From Rhizobium sp. P40RR-XXII (GTDB lineage: Bacteria; Pseudomonadota; Alphaproteobacteria; Rhizobiales; Rhizobiaceae), in assembly GCF_012641405.1 (NCBI RefSeq), contig NZ_JABAII010000002.1, positions 558,001 through 622,000 of the forward strand: a stretch of 64,000 nt of DNA, given 5' to 3'. The notes below the pieces were generated by a model. The model had not been told where the DNA came from, did not search any database, and saw nothing but the letters and a program-made list of their open reading frames with translations. This document shows, in pieces, positions 8,230 through 18,987 of this stretch. The position numbers and the translations under genes were made by a program. Numbering within the stretch: the stretch's first letter is position 1; every line of letters begins with the position of its first letter.

Positions 8230-9513
8230 TTATGCCGCTTTCTCGATCCTCTTCACACCACCCATATATGGCAGCAGTGCGTCCGGAACAGTGACGGACC
8301 CGTCGGCATTGAGATAATTCTCGAGAACGGCAATCAGGCAGCGGCCGACCGCCGTGCCGGAACCGTTCAGCGTATGAACGAACCTAGTACCCTTATCGTC
8401 CTTGCCGCGATAGCGTGCATTCATGCGCCGGGCCTGGAAATCACCGCAGACCGAGCAGGACGAGATCTCGCGATAGGTATCCTGCCCTGGCAGCCAGACT
8501 TCGAGGTCATAGGTCTTGCGCGCGCCAAAACCCATGTCGCCGGTCGAGAGCGTCATGACACGATAGTGCAGGCCAAGGCGCTTCAGCACCTCCTCGGCGC
8601 AGGCCGTCATCCGCTCATGCTCGGCGATGGAGCTTTCAGCATCGGTGATCGATACAAGCTCGCACTTCCAGAACTGATGCTGGCGCAGCATGCCGCGCGT
8701 ATCGCGACCGGCGGAACCGGCCTCCGAGCGGAAGGACGGCGTCAGCGCCGTGAAACGCAGAGGAAGCTTCTCCTGATCAAGGATGTCGCCGGAAACGAGA
8801 TTGGTAAGCGAAACCTCCGCCGTCGGGATCAGCCAGCGACCATCCGTGGTCCTGAAGGAATCCTCGGTAAATTTCGGCAGCTGGCCGGTTCCGAACATCG
8901 CCTCGTCGCGCACCAGCAGCGGTGCGCTGACTTCGGTATAACCATGCTCGCTGGTGTGCAGATCGAGCATGAACTGACCCAGCGCCCGCTCAAGGCGCGC
9001 GAGTTGCGAGGTCAGCACGGTGAAGCGCGAACCGGAAAGCTTGGCGGCACGCTCGAAATCCATGTAGCCGAGGGCTTCGCCGATATCGAAGTGCTCCTTC
9101 GGTTCGTGGTTCCAGGTCGGCTTGGCACCCCAGACATGCTTGACGACGTTGTCATGCTCGTCCTTGCCGACCGGCACATCCTCGAGCGGGATGTTGGGAA
9201 TGCGAGACAACGCGTCGTGGAGCCCGGCCGTCAGCGTGCGCTCTTCCTCTTCCGCAGCCGGAAGCGAGGTCTTGATGTCGGCGACTTCGGCCTTCAGCTT
9301 CTCTGCAAGCTCGCTGTTCTTCTGCGCCATCGCCGCGCCGATTTCCTTCGAAGCGGCGTTGCGGCGGGATTGCATATCCTGGACGGACTGGATGACGGAG
9401 CGGCGCTTCTCGTCGAGCGCGATGAGGCTTTGCGACAGAGGCTCCGCACCGCGCTTGGCAAGCGCGGCATCCAGAGCCTCGGCGTTCTCACGAATCCATC
9501 TGATATCAAGCAT
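8230..9513 (-). CDS. serS: Seryl-tRNA synthetase
   Basis: This class II aminoacyl-tRNA synthetase of 427 residues charges tRNA-Ser. An N-terminal helical-arm coiled coil spans about 30-100. Motif 2 reads [20 protein letters not shown], and motif 3 is in the C-terminal [17 protein letters not shown]. Length is normal for the family. It lies between tatC and surE on the minus strand, with a stem-loop in the roughly 100-base gap to tatC, so it may also have its own promoter. Confidence 0.97.
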   Translation of the reverse strand: MLDIRWIRENAEALDAALAKRGAEPLSQSLIALDEKRRSVIQSVQDMQSRRNAASKEIGAAMAQKNSELAEKLKAEVADIKTSLPAAEEEERTLTAGLHDALSRIPNIPLEDVPVGKDEHDNVVKHVWGAKPTWNHEPKEHFDIGEALGYMDFERAAKLSGSRFTVLTSQLARLERALGQFMLDLHTSEHGYTEVSAPLLVRDEAMFGTGQLPKFTEDSFRTTDGRWLIPTAEVSLTNLVSGDILDQEKLPLRFTALTPSFRSEAGSAGRDTRGMLRQHQFWKCELVSITDAESSIAEHERMTACAEEVLKRLGLHYRVMTLSTGDMGFGARKTYDLEVWLPGQDTYREISSCSVCGDFQARRMNARYRGKDDKGTRFVHTLNGSGTAVGRCLIAVLENYLNADGSVTVPDALLPYMGGVKRIEKAA

Positions 9514-9544
9514 CTTCGTTCCAGGTCGTTTGACATAAGTACAA

Positions 9545-9568
9545 CTCCGACCGAGGTCTCGGTCGGAG
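9545..9568. other. Perfect 11-bp stem-loop between tatC and serS
   Basis: CTCCGACCGAG and CTCGGTCGGAG are perfect inverted arms separated by GT. There is no T-run on the minus-strand exit side, so it is either a weak terminator for tatABC or an intercistronic RNA-stability element ahead of serS. Confidence 0.6.
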
Positions 9569-9612
9569 GTCGAAACGGCAATGGCTGGGAAACGAGGCTA
9601 AGCCTTCCTTGC

Positions 9613-10440
9613 CTAGACGTTATCCGTCTTGGTGATCTCGGAAGTCCCGCCAGTCTCGTCAAGCGCTTGCCGGTTACGCTGGCGTTCCACGAGTCGCGCC
9701 GCGTAGATGGAAATCTCGTAGAGAAGGATCGTGGGCAGTGCAAGGCCGATCTGGGACATCGGATCCGGCGGCGTCAGCACTGCAGCGACGATAAAAGCGA
9801 AAACGATCGCGAACTTGCGCTTCTCGGCCAGCCAGGAGGAGGTCAGCAAGCCGACGCGCGCCAGCAGCGTGGTGATGACGGGCAGCTGGAAGACGAGGCC
9901 GAAGGAAAAGACCAGCGTCATGATGAGGCTCAGATATTCCGAGACCTTCGGCAGCAGCGCGATGCCCACCTGACCATCGGCCGGCGCCTGCTGCATCTTC
10001 AGGAAGAACCACATCACCATCGGCGTGAAGAAAAAGTAGACGAGCGCCGCGCCCATCAGGAACAGGATCGGAGATGCGATGAGGAACGGCAGAAAGGCGG
10101 AACGCTCGTTCTTGTAGAGACCCGGCGCCACGAACTTATAAATCTGCGCGGCGATGATCGGGAATGAAATCACCAGGGCGCCGAACATCGCGACTTTCAC
10201 CTGGGTGAAGAAGAATTCCTGCGGGGCCGTATAGATCAGCTCGGCCTTGGAGAGATCGAGATGAGCCCATTCGACCGCCCATTTATAGGGATAGACCAGA
10301 TAGTTGAAGAGATGCTTTGCCACTGCAAAGCATCCGATGAAGGCAATGAAGAAGGCCACGATCGACCAGATCAGCCGCGTTCGCAATTCCATAAGGTGTT
10401 CGATAAGCGGCTGCGGCTTATCATCGATATCACCCGTCAT
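9613..10440 (-). CDS. tatC: Twin-arginine translocase subunit TatC
   Basis: This multispanning inner-membrane protein of 275 residues is the Tat signal-peptide receptor. It carries the conserved N-terminal [12 protein letters not shown], six predicted membrane segments (first at about 28-48), the cytoplasmic-loop region [15 protein letters not shown] and APGLYKNER. The start overlaps the tatB stop by 4 bases (ATGA), showing translational coupling. A likely Tat client, CpdB, is encoded at 49.9 kb. Confidence 0.97.
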   Translation of the reverse strand: MTGDIDDKPQPLIEHLMELRTRLIWSIVAFFIAFIGCFAVAKHLFNYLVYPYKWAVEWAHLDLSKAELIYTAPQEFFFTQVKVAMFGALVISFPIIAAQIYKFVAPGLYKNERSAFLPFLIASPILFLMGAALVYFFFTPMVMWFFLKMQQAPADGQVGIALLPKVSEYLSLIMTLVFSFGLVFQLPVITTLLARVGLLTSSWLAEKRKFAIVFAFIVAAVLTPPDPMSQIGLALPTILLYEISIYAARLVERQRNRQALDETGGTSEITKTDNV

Positions 10441-11138
10441 GCCTGGTCCTTCTTCTTGGGCGTTTTAGGCGTCGCCTTGCTGGCTACAGCACGCGCCCTG
10501 GGAGCGGGAGGCGTCTTTGCTACAGCGGCGGTCGCAACCTTGCGCGGGGCACGCTTCGGTTTTTCCGTAACGACGGGCGTCTGGACAACGGCGGCCGCGA
10601 CATCGTCAACCTTGGCAACCGTCTTCGCACGCGGCTTGCGCACGGCCTTCGGCTTTTCGACGGCTTTGCCTGCGGCGACCTCACTGGCAACGGCGGATGG
10701 CTGCGGAGCGGGAGCGGTCACCAGCGGCGAATTGCTCGGCGTGGCCGTAGCCGCAAGCGCTTCCGGCAAACCAGCCGAAACGCCGGGCACCGGTTCGGCT
10801 GGCAAAGGAGTCGAGGTTGCGGCGGCCTGATCCGGCGTTGCCGCGCGCTGCAGATCGGCCTTTATCTCATTGCCCATCTCGCGCAGCGGGTTCATCGCCT
10901 CCCGCAGCGCGTTGACCGGATTGAGCTTCTGGGCATCGGCAATCGTCTGGCGCACATCGCCCAGCTCCGCCTCGCGCATGGCCTCATCGAACTGAGCGCG
11001 AAATTCGCCAGCGACTTTCCTCGCGCGAGCCGTCATCTTGCCGATGGTCCGCAATGTCGACGGCAACTCCTTGGGGCCAATCACCACCAAGGCCACGACG
11101 CCAATAACCACAAGCTCGGACCAGCCTATATCGAACAT
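10437..11138 (-). CDS. tatB: Twin-arginine translocase subunit TatB
   Basis: This protein of 233 residues begins [26 protein letters not shown], the TatB single membrane segment with the GPKELP hinge, followed by an amphipathic helix and a long Ala/Pro/Lys-rich tail (about 110-233). The long basic tail is commonly seen in rhizobial TatB and makes the protein longer than the roughly 170 residues of E. coli. It forms the substrate-receptor complex with TatC, to which it is coupled by a 4-base overlap. tatA is 55 bases upstream. Confidence 0.95.
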   Translation of the reverse strand: MFDIGWSELVVIGVVALVVIGPKELPSTLRTIGKMTARARKVAGEFRAQFDEAMREAELGDVRQTIADAQKLNPVNALREAMNPLREMGNEIKADLQRAATPDQAAATSTPLPAEPVPGVSAGLPEALAATATPSNSPLVTAPAPQPSAVASEVAAGKAVEKPKAVRKPRAKTVAKVDDVAAAVVQTPVVTEKPKRAPRKVATAAVAKTPPAPRARAVASKATPKTPKKKDQA

Positions 11139-11193
11139 GCAAAGGCTCCTGGGCTAACGGCAAGCCTTTCAGCTTGCGGCCTGCCCGACATGA

Positions 11194-11400
11194 TTACTTC
11201 GTTTCGTCAGCCTTGTGCTCGACCGTACGGGACGTCGTCGTCGCGGATGTCGACGTATCCTCGTCGTCGTTCATGCCCTTCTTGAAGCTCTTGATGCCCT
11301 TGGCGACATCACCCATCAGCTCCGGGATCTTTCCACGGCCGAACAACAAAAGCGCGATGGCCAGGACGATGAGCCAGTGCCATATGCTTAGAGAACCCAT
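11194..11400 (-). CDS. tatA: Twin-arginine translocase subunit TatA
   Basis: This pore-forming component has 68 residues: [21 protein letters not shown], then the [12 protein letters not shown] hinge, an amphipathic helix ([10 protein letters not shown]) and an acidic and Ser/Thr-rich tail. ATG 11400 is chosen over a longer frame because a GGGAG lies upstream and TatA proteins begin just before this Trp-rich segment. It is the first gene of tatABC. The 285-base region before it (to the scpB end at 11686) should carry the promoter; no clear box was recognised. Confidence 0.96.
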   Translation of the reverse strand: MGSLSIWHWLIVLAIALLLFGRGKIPELMGDVAKGIKSFKKGMNDDEDTSTSATTTSRTVEHKADETK

Positions 11401-11685
11401 TGCTTTAACTCCCAATTACAGTGTCTTCCCGATGTAAGACGTTTGCGGATGTTTTTCAAACAACAAAATGCAGTGCATCCACGCATATCAGGATGATGAA
11501 CGTCCATGCAGGCGACCAAACGTCTCCAAATCGAGAGGATGATTTTCATATTCGCATCCGCTGATGGCAAAAGCGAGACTTGGCCGGCAGTTTAGCGAAA
11601 ATCCGCCGATAGAATTACGACCCCATTTCACAGGTCGTTCCTGGAGGGCCATTCCCGGTGAGACCGTGGCAGGCAACCGATGGAG

Positions 11686-12402
11686 TCAGTCGCCGGAGCT
11701 TGCGCCGCTGGGCGGCAGGATCCCTAGCTCTTCTAGATCCATCTGGGTAATCGGATCCTCGTCCTCGGTCAGCTCGTCGTTCATCAAGGGCGACGGGATG
11801 TTGAAATTGGCCGGAATCCGACCTGACAGCAGCCCTGCCCCCTTCAACTCTTCGAGACCGGGCAGATCGCGCAGCTCCTCCAGGCCGAAATGGTCGAGGA
11901 AATCGCGCGTCGTGCCGAGCGTGACCGGCCGCCCCGGCGTCCGGCGGCGGCCACGAAAGCGAACCCAGCCGGCCTCCATCAGCACGTCGAGCGTGCCCCT
12001 GGATGTCTGCACGCCCCTGATATCTTCGATTTCGGCGCGCGTCACCGGCTGGTGATAGGCGATGATGGCCAGCACCTCCAGCGCGGCGCGCGACAGCTTG
12101 CGCACCTCGCTCTCGTCGCGCCGGATCACGAAGGAAAGATCCGCAGCCGTACGGAAGGCCCAGGCTCCATCCACCTGAACAAGATTGACGCCACGCATGG
12201 CGTAATCGGCCTTGAGCTTCCGCATGACGGCGGGGATATCGACGCCGCGCGCCACGCGCTCGGCGATGAAGGCCTCCGAGACCGGCTGTGCCGAGGCGAA
12301 AACCAGCGCTTCAGCGATCCGCTCTGCCTCGCTCAACCGGCGCTCGTCGATCTCAAGCGTTTCCGCCTCGGGTTCCATGTGCTCGTCGTCCGGCTCGTTC
12401 AC
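11686..12402 (-). CDS. scpB: Segregation and condensation protein B
   Basis: ScpB is a dimeric winged-helix kleisin-interacting subunit of the SMC-ScpAB condensin. The protein has about 238 residues with LSRAALEVLAIIAYHQPVTR and EIEDIRGVQTSRGTLDVL, both hallmarks of ScpB. The start is taken at GTG 12402 (VNEPDDEH...), with AGGGA upstream, 13 bases after the scpA stop. An ATG eight codons later is the alternative. It is translationally linked to scpA and nagZ. Confidence 0.92.
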   Translation of the reverse strand: MNEPDDEHMEPEAETLEIDERRLSEAERIAEALVFASAQPVSEAFIAERVARGVDIPAVMRKLKADYAMRGVNLVQVDGAWAFRTAADLSFVIRRDESEVRKLSRAALEVLAIIAYHQPVTRAEIEDIRGVQTSRGTLDVLMEAGWVRFRGRRRTPGRPVTLGTTRDFLDHFGLEELRDLPGLEELKGAGLLSGRIPANFNIPSPLMNDELTEDEDPITQMDLEELGILPPSGASSGD

Positions 12403-12415
12403 GCTCGTCCCTGTC

Positions 12416-13267
12416 CTATTCCGCTGCTTCCAGCGACGAATGCTTCGGCCCGCGCCGCATATAGAGCGGCTGAAACGCGCCTTCCTGGCGAATTTCCAGC
12501 TGACCCTCGCGCACCAGTTCGAGCGAAGCCGCAAACGCGCTGGCGATGGCCGTTACGCGCTCGCTGGCCGTCGTCATATAGCTCAGCAGGTAATGTTCCA
12601 ATGCCGTCCAATCGGTGATCTCACCAATCATGCGGTCGAGAATGACGCGGGCATCGGCGAGCGACCAGACGCTGCGCTTCTCGATCGTCACCTGGGTCAC
12701 AGCCTGACGCTGGCGCAGGCCGGCATAGGCCGTCAGAAGATCATAGAGGCTGGCATCGAAGGCGGATTGGCGCCGATCGGGAATATGTTCCGGTGCGCCG
12801 CGCGCGAAGAAATCCCGGCCGAGACGATTGCGATTGACGAGGTCGGTTGCCGCGTCGCGCATGGCCTCCAGGCGCTTCAGGCGGAAGGCGAGCGTCGCCG
12901 CCATCTCCTCGCCCGTCGGGCCGTCTTCCTTGATTTGCTGCGGGATCAGCAGCTTGGATTTCAGATAGGCGAGCCATGCGGCCATGACGAGGTAATCGGC
13001 CGCGAGTTCGATGCGAATGCGCCGGGCACGTTCGATGAACTGGAGATATTGCTCGGCAAGCGCCAGAACGGAAATGCGGGACAGATCGACCTTCTGGGTG
13101 CGCGCCAGGTGCAGCAGGAGATCAAGCGGCCCTTCGAAACCTGCAAGGTCGACGACCAGAGCCGGCTCATGCAAGCCGCGCTGCGCCTCGCCCTCCTGCC
13201 AGAGCTTGTCCATCGGCGTTGCCGCCTGCTGAAGCTTTTCCGTGCCGCTCACCTTGTCACCGTCCAT
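12416..13267 (-). CDS. scpA: Segregation and condensation protein A
   Basis: ScpA, the kleisin subunit of bacterial condensin, bridges the SMC heads. The protein has 283 residues with the N-terminal FEGPLDLLLHLARTQKVDL signature, followed by ADYLVMAAWLAYLKSKLLIP and a C-terminal winged helix. It follows nagZ by 15 bases and leads into scpB, the usual alphaproteobacterial nagZ-scpA-scpB order. Confidence 0.95.
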   Translation of the reverse strand: MDGDKVSGTEKLQQAATPMDKLWQEGEAQRGLHEPALVVDLAGFEGPLDLLLHLARTQKVDLSRISVLALAEQYLQFIERARRIRIELAADYLVMAAWLAYLKSKLLIPQQIKEDGPTGEEMAATLAFRLKRLEAMRDAATDLVNRNRLGRDFFARGAPEHIPDRRQSAFDASLYDLLTAYAGLRQRQAVTQVTIEKRSVWSLADARVILDRMIGEITDWTALEHYLLSYMTTASERVTAIASAFAASLELVREGQLEIRQEGAFQPLYMRRGPKHSSLEAAE

Positions 13268-13282
13268 TCCTCGAAGCCCGGT

Positions 13283-14296
13283 TTACGCCACCGCGAACAT
13301 CGCGTCGAATTCTGCGCGGACCGCAGCTTCGTCGGCACCGTCGCTTTTTCCGAATGCCGCTTCGACCGCCTTGACCCTTGCCAGCGATGCGCCCGCCGGC
13401 GCGGGAACATTGCGCACGACCTGCCGCATCTCGTCCATGACGCCATTGCAATGCAGCACGATATCGCATCCGCCCGCAATAATATTTGCCGCACGCTCGC
13501 CGATCGTACCCTTGAGGGCGTTCATCGAGGTATCGTCCGACAGGAGCAGCCCCTGGAAGCCGATATGACCGCGGATGATCTCCTCGATCACCTTGCGCGA
13601 TGTCGTGGCGGGGTTCTCCGGATCGATATCGGTGAAGACGACATGGCATGTCATCGCCATCAGCTCGTCCTTGAGCGCTACGAAGGGCGCGAAGTCATGC
13701 GCCTCGAGCTCGGCGCGCGGTACCGAGACGACGGGCAGTTCGTGATGCGAATCCGCAAAGCCGCGCCCATGACCGGGCATGTGCTTCATGACGGGCAGCA
13801 CACCACCCGCTTTCAGACCTTCCGCCGCCGCACGCCCCATCTCGGTCACCGTCACCGGATCGCCGCCATAAGCGCGATTGCCGATGACATTGCTCGATCC
13901 CTCCACAGGCACGTCCAGCACCGGCAGGCAATCGACATTGATCCCGAACTTCAGCAAATCGAAGGCATGCAGCCTCGACATCAGCCAGGCGGCACGCAGG
14001 CCACGCTCGCGATCCTGACGGTAGATATCACCGAGCGCCTGCCCCGAGGGGTAATGCGGCAGGATCGGCGGGCGGATGCGCTGCACCCTGCCCCCCTCCT
14101 GATCGATAAAAACCGGAGCATCGCGCCCGACGCTGTCACGCAGGGACGCAACGAGATCGGTGATCTGCGCCGGCTCGGAAATATTGCGTCCGAATAGGAT
14201 AAAACCCCATGGCTGCTCCCCCTGATAGAAGGAACGCTCTTCGGGCGTGATGGAGTGGCCGCTACAGCCAAGGATCATGGATTTCGATTCGGTCAT
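13283..14296 (-). CDS. nagZ: Beta-N-acetylhexosaminidase NagZ
   Basis: This cytoplasmic glycoside hydrolase family 3 enzyme of 337 residues removes GlcNAc from anhydro-muropeptides in cell-wall recycling. Visible are FIDQEGGRVQRI (substrate pocket), KHMPGHGRGFADSHHELP (the mobile loop with catalytic His/Asp) and LLSDDTSMNALKG (nucleophile Asp region). ATG 14296 is chosen; the longer frame from 14365 begins with unrelated residues. A terminator-like hairpin sits between it and the upstream SPOR gene, suggesting a separate promoter for nagZ-scpAB. Confidence 0.95.
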   Translation of the reverse strand: MTESKSMILGCSGHSITPEERSFYQGEQPWGFILFGRNISEPAQITDLVASLRDSVGRDAPVFIDQEGGRVQRIRPPILPHYPSGQALGDIYRQDRERGLRAAWLMSRLHAFDLLKFGINVDCLPVLDVPVEGSSNVIGNRAYGGDPVTVTEMGRAAAEGLKAGGVLPVMKHMPGHGRGFADSHHELPVVSVPRAELEAHDFAPFVALKDELMAMTCHVVFTDIDPENPATTSRKVIEEIIRGHIGFQGLLLSDDTSMNALKGTIGERAANIIAGGCDIVLHCNGVMDEMRQVVRNVPAPAGASLARVKAVEAAFGKSDGADEAAVRAEFDAMFAVA

Positions 14297-14372
14297 GTCC
14301 GAATCATAAGGCTTGCGCCGGGAAATGCGAGTGACGTCAAGCGGAGATACACAAGAACAGCACATTTCAAAC

Positions 14373-14402
14373 GAAAACGGCGAGCCGAGGCCCGCCGTTT
14401 TC
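14373..14402 (-). terminator. Intrinsic terminator-like hairpin after the SPOR gene
   Basis: Ten-base arms GAAAACGGCG and CGCCGTTTTC form a stem 21 bases beyond the SPOR gene stop, with the T-rich arm on the minus-strand exit side. It separates the SPOR gene from nagZ. Confidence 0.6.
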
Positions 14403-14422
14403 AGAAGTTTCGTATCAGATCC

Positions 14423-17110
14423 TTACTTCGAGATCAGGCAGGTACCACCAGCGGCGCGATAGCGCGTGCAGATGGCCGCGGCCTCGTCCTTCGAGCCGGC
14501 GACGACGCGGACGCGATAGTAAGTGCCCTTGCCGGCGATGTCGGCCTTGCGGATCTCAAGCGGATGATTGCCGATGACGCTGGCGAACTTGACCTTGAGG
14601 TTCGCCTGCGACTTCTGCGCGTCGGCTTCCGTCGGCAGGGATGCGATCTGAACGCCATATGCGCCGCCGCTCGCCGCCGATGTCGCAGCCGGAGCTGCCG
14701 CCGCCGGGCTTGCCGATGCGACCTGCTTCGGCTGCGCCTTGGGCTGAGCTTCCGGGGCCGGAGCGGCTGTATTGGCCTTGGCGGCCGGCTCGGGACGCGC
14801 CGTCGGAACCGGGTTCGTCTTGACGACGCGGATCGGCGTGCTTTCGGCGCTGGCAGTATCGCTGCTATCGGGCTGGGCTGCCGTCGGGGTATTTGCCTGA
14901 GACGGGCGCGGATTGGCCGCTGCGACCTGATTGTTCGCCGGCTTGGCGACAGCGGTCGTCGTCGTATCGACGGCCGGCTCGTCACGCGGAACCAGCGAGC
15001 CATCCGGCTTGACGATCATCGTACGGACCTTGCGCGGCGAGACGGCCGGGACCTGATCGTCGCCATTGGCGGCGACATTGGTGTTTCCGCCGTTCTGGTC
15101 GGGCAACAGGCGCGGATCTTCGGTTTCGCCGACCGGCGTCGAGGTGACCTGCTCGGCGCTGCCGTCATCCGGAGAAACCGCTTCCGGGATCAGGGTCTTC
15201 TGCACGACATCGACAGGCTGCTCGTTCGAAGAGACGAGCGCCTTCTGCTTCGGCGCAGCGGTGCTGTCGCCCGCGACGCGGTCGTACACGGCCTTGTCCT
15301 GATTCGGGACCACGGTGCCGCCCGGATTTTCCGGAGCGACCTTTACCGGGTCGCTGTCGGCGGTGATCACGCGCGGCTCGCCGGAGAGGCTGGAGATCGG
15401 CGCACCGTGGCGTACCCAGCTATAGGCGCCATAGGCACCAACACCGAGAACCGCGATAATGGCAGCGGCGGTCGCCATGCCGCGCACCGAGCGCACAGGG
15501 CGGCGCCCACCCGCGGCCGGGTTCAGTGTCATTCTGGCGACGTTCTCGACGGGGCTGGACGCTTCGCGGTAGCTGCGGCGGAAGTCTTCCTCCAACGCGC
15601 GCTCGAACTCGTCGAATTCCTCGATCGGCTGCTTGGCGACGGCAGCGGCAGGCTGGGCGGCTGCGTTCTTCGACCAGGAAGCCGCAACGGCGGCACCGCC
15701 AAAGGCAGTGGCAGCCGACTTGGTCGGCTCGGGTGCCGCCTCCTTGGCCGGAGCACCGAGAAGACTCGCCATCTCGGAATCGAGATCGAAATCATATTCC
15801 GGCGCAACGGCGACCGGCTCTTCGGGCTCGATCGGCGGTAGGTGCGGAACGTGCGAGCCTTCGAAGGTCTCGACACGATCCTCTGTCTCGGCGATCTCAG
15901 TCGGATCGAAAGGCAATGCCTGTTCTGCCTCGAACACCGGGGCTGGCTTGTGCGCGGCAGGTGTAACCGACGCCGTGGCCTGTACCGGCTGCGGCGCTAC
16001 AACGGCAGCCACAGGAGCGACCGGCGCCGGCATAACCGGCGTTGCGCGGGAGATGATCGGCTCCACAGCCGGGGCCGGTTGGGCGCTGGAGGATTTGTCG
16101 GCTTCGGCGAAATCGAGACCGGCAAGTTCCATTTCGATATCGGCAAGATCGAATTCGAATTCCTGACCGGCAAACGGATCTTCCGCATCAAAGGCGATCG
16201 GCTTCGGCTCTTCACGCGACGGTGCGGCCGCAGAAGCAGCCGATGCTATCGAATGTTCGTCAAACGAAACGCTGAAATCGTCAAAGGCCGGTTCTGCTGG
16301 CGTCGCGGTCCTGGAAGGGACCGGGTATCGATTTACATCGGCCAGCAGGGCATCGATCTCCGCTGCAAGCGCGGCGGGATCGGCCTTGGCGATCTTTGGC
16401 GGCTCGGGCGCCCTGAAGACGGCCGGAGCCGGCTGAGACGCTACGGGCTGCGAAGCCGGTTCCTGGACCTTGAAAGGTTCGACAGGGCCAAGCTGCTCAA
16501 AATCCGGCACCTCGTCGAACATTGCCTCGACGGGCGGCGCAACGGAAGGCAATGCGGCCGGCGCCGGCTGCTCGCGCGGCGCAACCGGGGTTGCGAGCGT
16601 GAAATTGGCTATCGGCAGCCGCATCGTGGCAGCAGCGGATTGCGGTGTCTTGGCGACCGGAGCTGCCGCCGGCGGTTCGACGGGCGCGGCTTTCGGCGCC
16701 GGCTGCAGAGCAGGCGCAATCGACATCTCCAGCTCGTCGATCAGGTCACGAGCGCCGATCGTCGGCTTGACGGGAGCGGCGACCTGCTGAGCAGGCTCTT
16801 CAAATTTCGGCTCGACCCGCACCGGCTCGACGGGCACCGGCGCCTCAGCCTGGATCGGGGGAGATACCGGCTCCGTCGGAACGGAAATGTCATTTGCCGG
16901 ACTCATTCGCGGCGTATCGTACCGCTCGAATTCGCGAAGAAGCTCGTCTTCGAGATTGAAGGCAGGCTCCTGCCGTTGAGCCGCAGGAGTTGCCTGAGCA
17001 GCGGGGCGCGGCTCAAAACCTACGATACGCGCGAGTTCTGCGAGCGGATCATCATCCGCAAAGAACTCGTCGTTTCCGCTTGCGCGATACGCCAACTGTT
17101 TTTCTGCCAT
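14423..17110 (-). CDS. Large SPOR domain cell-envelope protein
   Basis: The protein has about 895 residues in three parts. The first is a very long acidic, Ala/Pro/Glu-rich cytoplasmic region (about 1-530). The second is a single membrane segment near 535-555 (MATAAAIIAVLGVGAYGAY). The third is a periplasmic low-complexity region ending in a SPOR domain of about 75 residues (AYGVQIASLPTEADAQKSQ ... GTYYRVRVVAGSKDEAAAIC). SPOR domains bind denuded septal glycan, so a role at the division site is likely. ATG 17110 is used rather than an upstream start 6 codons earlier. It lies downstream of argS with 61 bases between. The cytoplasmic part is far longer than in FtsN-type proteins and I recognise no domain in it. 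Confidence 0.85.
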   Translation of the reverse strand: MAEKQLAYRASGNDEFFADDDPLAELARIVGFEPRPAAQATPAAQRQEPAFNLEDELLREFERYDTPRMSPANDISVPTEPVSPPIQAEAPVPVEPVRVEPKFEEPAQQVAAPVKPTIGARDLIDELEMSIAPALQPAPKAAPVEPPAAAPVAKTPQSAAATMRLPIANFTLATPVAPREQPAPAALPSVAPPVEAMFDEVPDFEQLGPVEPFKVQEPASQPVASQPAPAVFRAPEPPKIAKADPAALAAEIDALLADVNRYPVPSRTATPAEPAFDDFSVSFDEHSIASAASAAAPSREEPKPIAFDAEDPFAGQEFEFDLADIEMELAGLDFAEADKSSSAQPAPAVEPIISRATPVMPAPVAPVAAVVAPQPVQATASVTPAAHKPAPVFEAEQALPFDPTEIAETEDRVETFEGSHVPHLPPIEPEEPVAVAPEYDFDLDSEMASLLGAPAKEAAPEPTKSAATAFGGAAVAASWSKNAAAQPAAAVAKQPIEEFDEFERALEEDFRRSYREASSPVENVARMTLNPAAGGRRPVRSVRGMATAAAIIAVLGVGAYGAYSWVRHGAPISSLSGEPRVITADSDPVKVAPENPGGTVVPNQDKAVYDRVAGDSTAAPKQKALVSSNEQPVDVVQKTLIPEAVSPDDGSAEQVTSTPVGETEDPRLLPDQNGGNTNVAANGDDQVPAVSPRKVRTMIVKPDGSLVPRDEPAVDTTTTAVAKPANNQVAAANPRPSQANTPTAAQPDSSDTASAESTPIRVVKTNPVPTARPEPAAKANTAAPAPEAQPKAQPKQVASASPAAAAPAATSAASGGAYGVQIASLPTEADAQKSQANLKVKFASVIGNHPLEIRKADIAGKGTYYRVRVVAGSKDEAAAICTRYRAAGGTCLISK

Positions 17111-17171
17111 CACCCGTTCCACTCGCAAACACTACAGTTAATGCCAGCGCAATGTGGGTAAATGGTGACGT

Positions 17172-18932
17172 TTATCGCATTTCGTCCGGTGCTGCGGTCC
17201 CGGTTATACCAAGACCCGACTTCAAAACCGACGCGACAGCGTACACCAGCCCAAGTCTGGCAATGCTCAATTCTCGGTTCTTATCGTTAACAAAACGTAA
17301 TTCAGGTAAATCTTTACCTTTATTCCAGTGTCCATGGAAGGAACTTGCTAGATCGTAAAGGTAAAATGCGATGCGATGCGGCTCTTGCGACTGCGCTGCA
17401 GCTTCGATGATTCGCGGGAACTCCGCAATCTTGGCGACAAGCTGCAGTTCGGCCGGATCGGAGATGGCGCCGGCAACAGCCTTTGACAGATCGAGCGAGG
17501 CGATATCGAGATCCGGGAAGGCCTCCTTGGCCTGACGGAAGACCGACATGCAGCGGGCATGCGCATATTGCACGTAGAAGACCGGATTGTCCTTGGACTG
17601 CTCGGTGACCTTGGCAAAATCGAAGTCCAGTGGTTCGGAATTCTTCCGGTAGAGCATCATGAAGCGCACCGAATCGCGGCCCACTTCATCGACGACCTCG
17701 CGCAGCGTGACGAAATCGCCCGAGCGCTTCGACATCTTCACCGGCTCGCCGTCGCGATACAGCTTGACCAGCTGGCACAAGAGCACGGTCAGCTTCGCCG
17801 CGCCATCGGAAACGCCGCGCGCGACCGCTTCCAGGCGTTTGACGTAGCCGCCATGGTCGGCGCCGAGAATATAGATCATCTCGTTGAAGCCGCGGTCGAA
17901 CTTGTTCTTGAAATAGGCGACATCGGCGGCAAAATACGTATAGGAGCCGTCCGACTTGATCAGCGGGCGGTCGATATCGTCGCCCACCTCCGTCGAACGG
18001 AAGAGCGTCTGCTCGCGATCCTCCCAATCCTCCGGTAGCTGTCCCTTCGGCGGCGGCAGCGCGCCCTTGTAGACATAGCCCTTGAAGGTCAGGTCGTTGA
18101 TCGCGGTGCGGATCAGTGCAGCGCCATTGGCATGCAGTGTGCGTTCGGAAAAGAATACGCTGTGTTTGACGTTCAGCGCCTCCAGGTCTTCCTTGATCAT
18201 CGCCATCATCGCGTCGATGGCGCGATCCTTGATAATGGGAAGCCATTGGTCCTCAGGCATGCCACGCAGCTTGGTACCGAATTCCTTGGCGAGCGCCTCG
18301 CCGACGGGAACCAGGTAATCGCCGGGATAGAGACCGGCCGGGATCTCGCCCACCTGTTCGCCAAGCGCTTCGCGATACCGAATGAAGACGGAGCGCGCCA
18401 GCACGTCGATCTGCGAACCGGCATCGTTGACGTAATATTCCTTGGTAACCTCATAGCCGGAGAAGGCCAGCAGGTTTGCCAGCGCATCACCGACGACGGC
18501 GCCGCGGCAATGACCGACATGCATCGGCCCGGTCGGGTTAGCCGAAACATATTCGACATTGACCTTCTGCCCCCCGCCGAGATTCGAGCGGCCGAATTTC
18601 TCGCCCTCGGAGATCATCGTCGCCAGCAGCCGCTGCCAATAGCCGACCGAAAGGCGGATATTGATGAAGCCCGGACCAGCAACCGAGACTTCGGCGACAT
18701 CGGCGTCTTCCTTCAGCTTGGAGACGATAATCTCGGCGAGCGCACGCGGATTCGTGCCCAGCGGCTTGGACAGCACCATGGCCGCATTGGTGGCGACATC
18801 GCCATGGCTGGCGTCTCGCGGCGGCTCCACGCCGATACGTCCGAAGTCAAGTTCCGATCGCTTTTCCCTCACAATATCAATTTGCTCGAGAGCGTTCTTA
18901 ATTCTTACTTCGAAGTCGGTGAAAAGGTTCAT
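17172..18932 (-). CDS. argS: Arginyl-tRNA synthetase
   Basis: This class I synthetase of 586 residues has an N-terminal Add-1 domain, the HIGH-type motif in [17 protein letters not shown] at about 127-143, [16 protein letters not shown] at about 405, and a C-terminal anticodon-binding domain with the DALR-type [23 protein letters not shown] 18932 gives the normal family length; a longer frame from 19013 adds 27 unrelated residues. It lies between the dGTPase and SPOR genes on the minus strand. Confidence 0.96.
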   Translation of the reverse strand: MNLFTDFEVRIKNALEQIDIVREKRSELDFGRIGVEPPRDASHGDVATNAAMVLSKPLGTNPRALAEIIVSKLKEDADVAEVSVAGPGFINIRLSVGYWQRLLATMISEGEKFGRSNLGGGQKVNVEYVSANPTGPMHVGHCRGAVVGDALANLLAFSGYEVTKEYYVNDAGSQIDVLARSVFIRYREALGEQVGEIPAGLYPGDYLVPVGEALAKEFGTKLRGMPEDQWLPIIKDRAIDAMMAMIKEDLEALNVKHSVFFSERTLHANGAALIRTAINDLTFKGYVYKGALPPPKGQLPEDWEDREQTLFRSTEVGDDIDRPLIKSDGSYTYFAADVAYFKNKFDRGFNEMIYILGADHGGYVKRLEAVARGVSDGAAKLTVLLCQLVKLYRDGEPVKMSKRSGDFVTLREVVDEVGRDSVRFMMLYRKNSEPLDFDFAKVTEQSKDNPVFYVQYAHARCMSVFRQAKEAFPDLDIASLDLSKAVAGAISDPAELQLVAKIAEFPRIIEAAAQSQEPHRIAFYLYDLASSFHGHWNKGKDLPELRFVNDKNRELSIARLGLVYAVASVLKSGLGITGTAAPDEMR

Positions 18933-18987
18933 GATATCGCCCACGCATAGCTTGATCAGGCCGCTATCGGCCCGACGCCGCCGCTGC

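Noticed and set aside
7378..10167. Very long plus-strand open frame (929 codons) across pcm, surE, serS and tatC
   Set aside because: It is antisense to four well-recognised genes, has low-complexity Arg/His/Ala/Gly composition typical of GC-rich complementary frames, and no ribosome-binding site or family resemblance.
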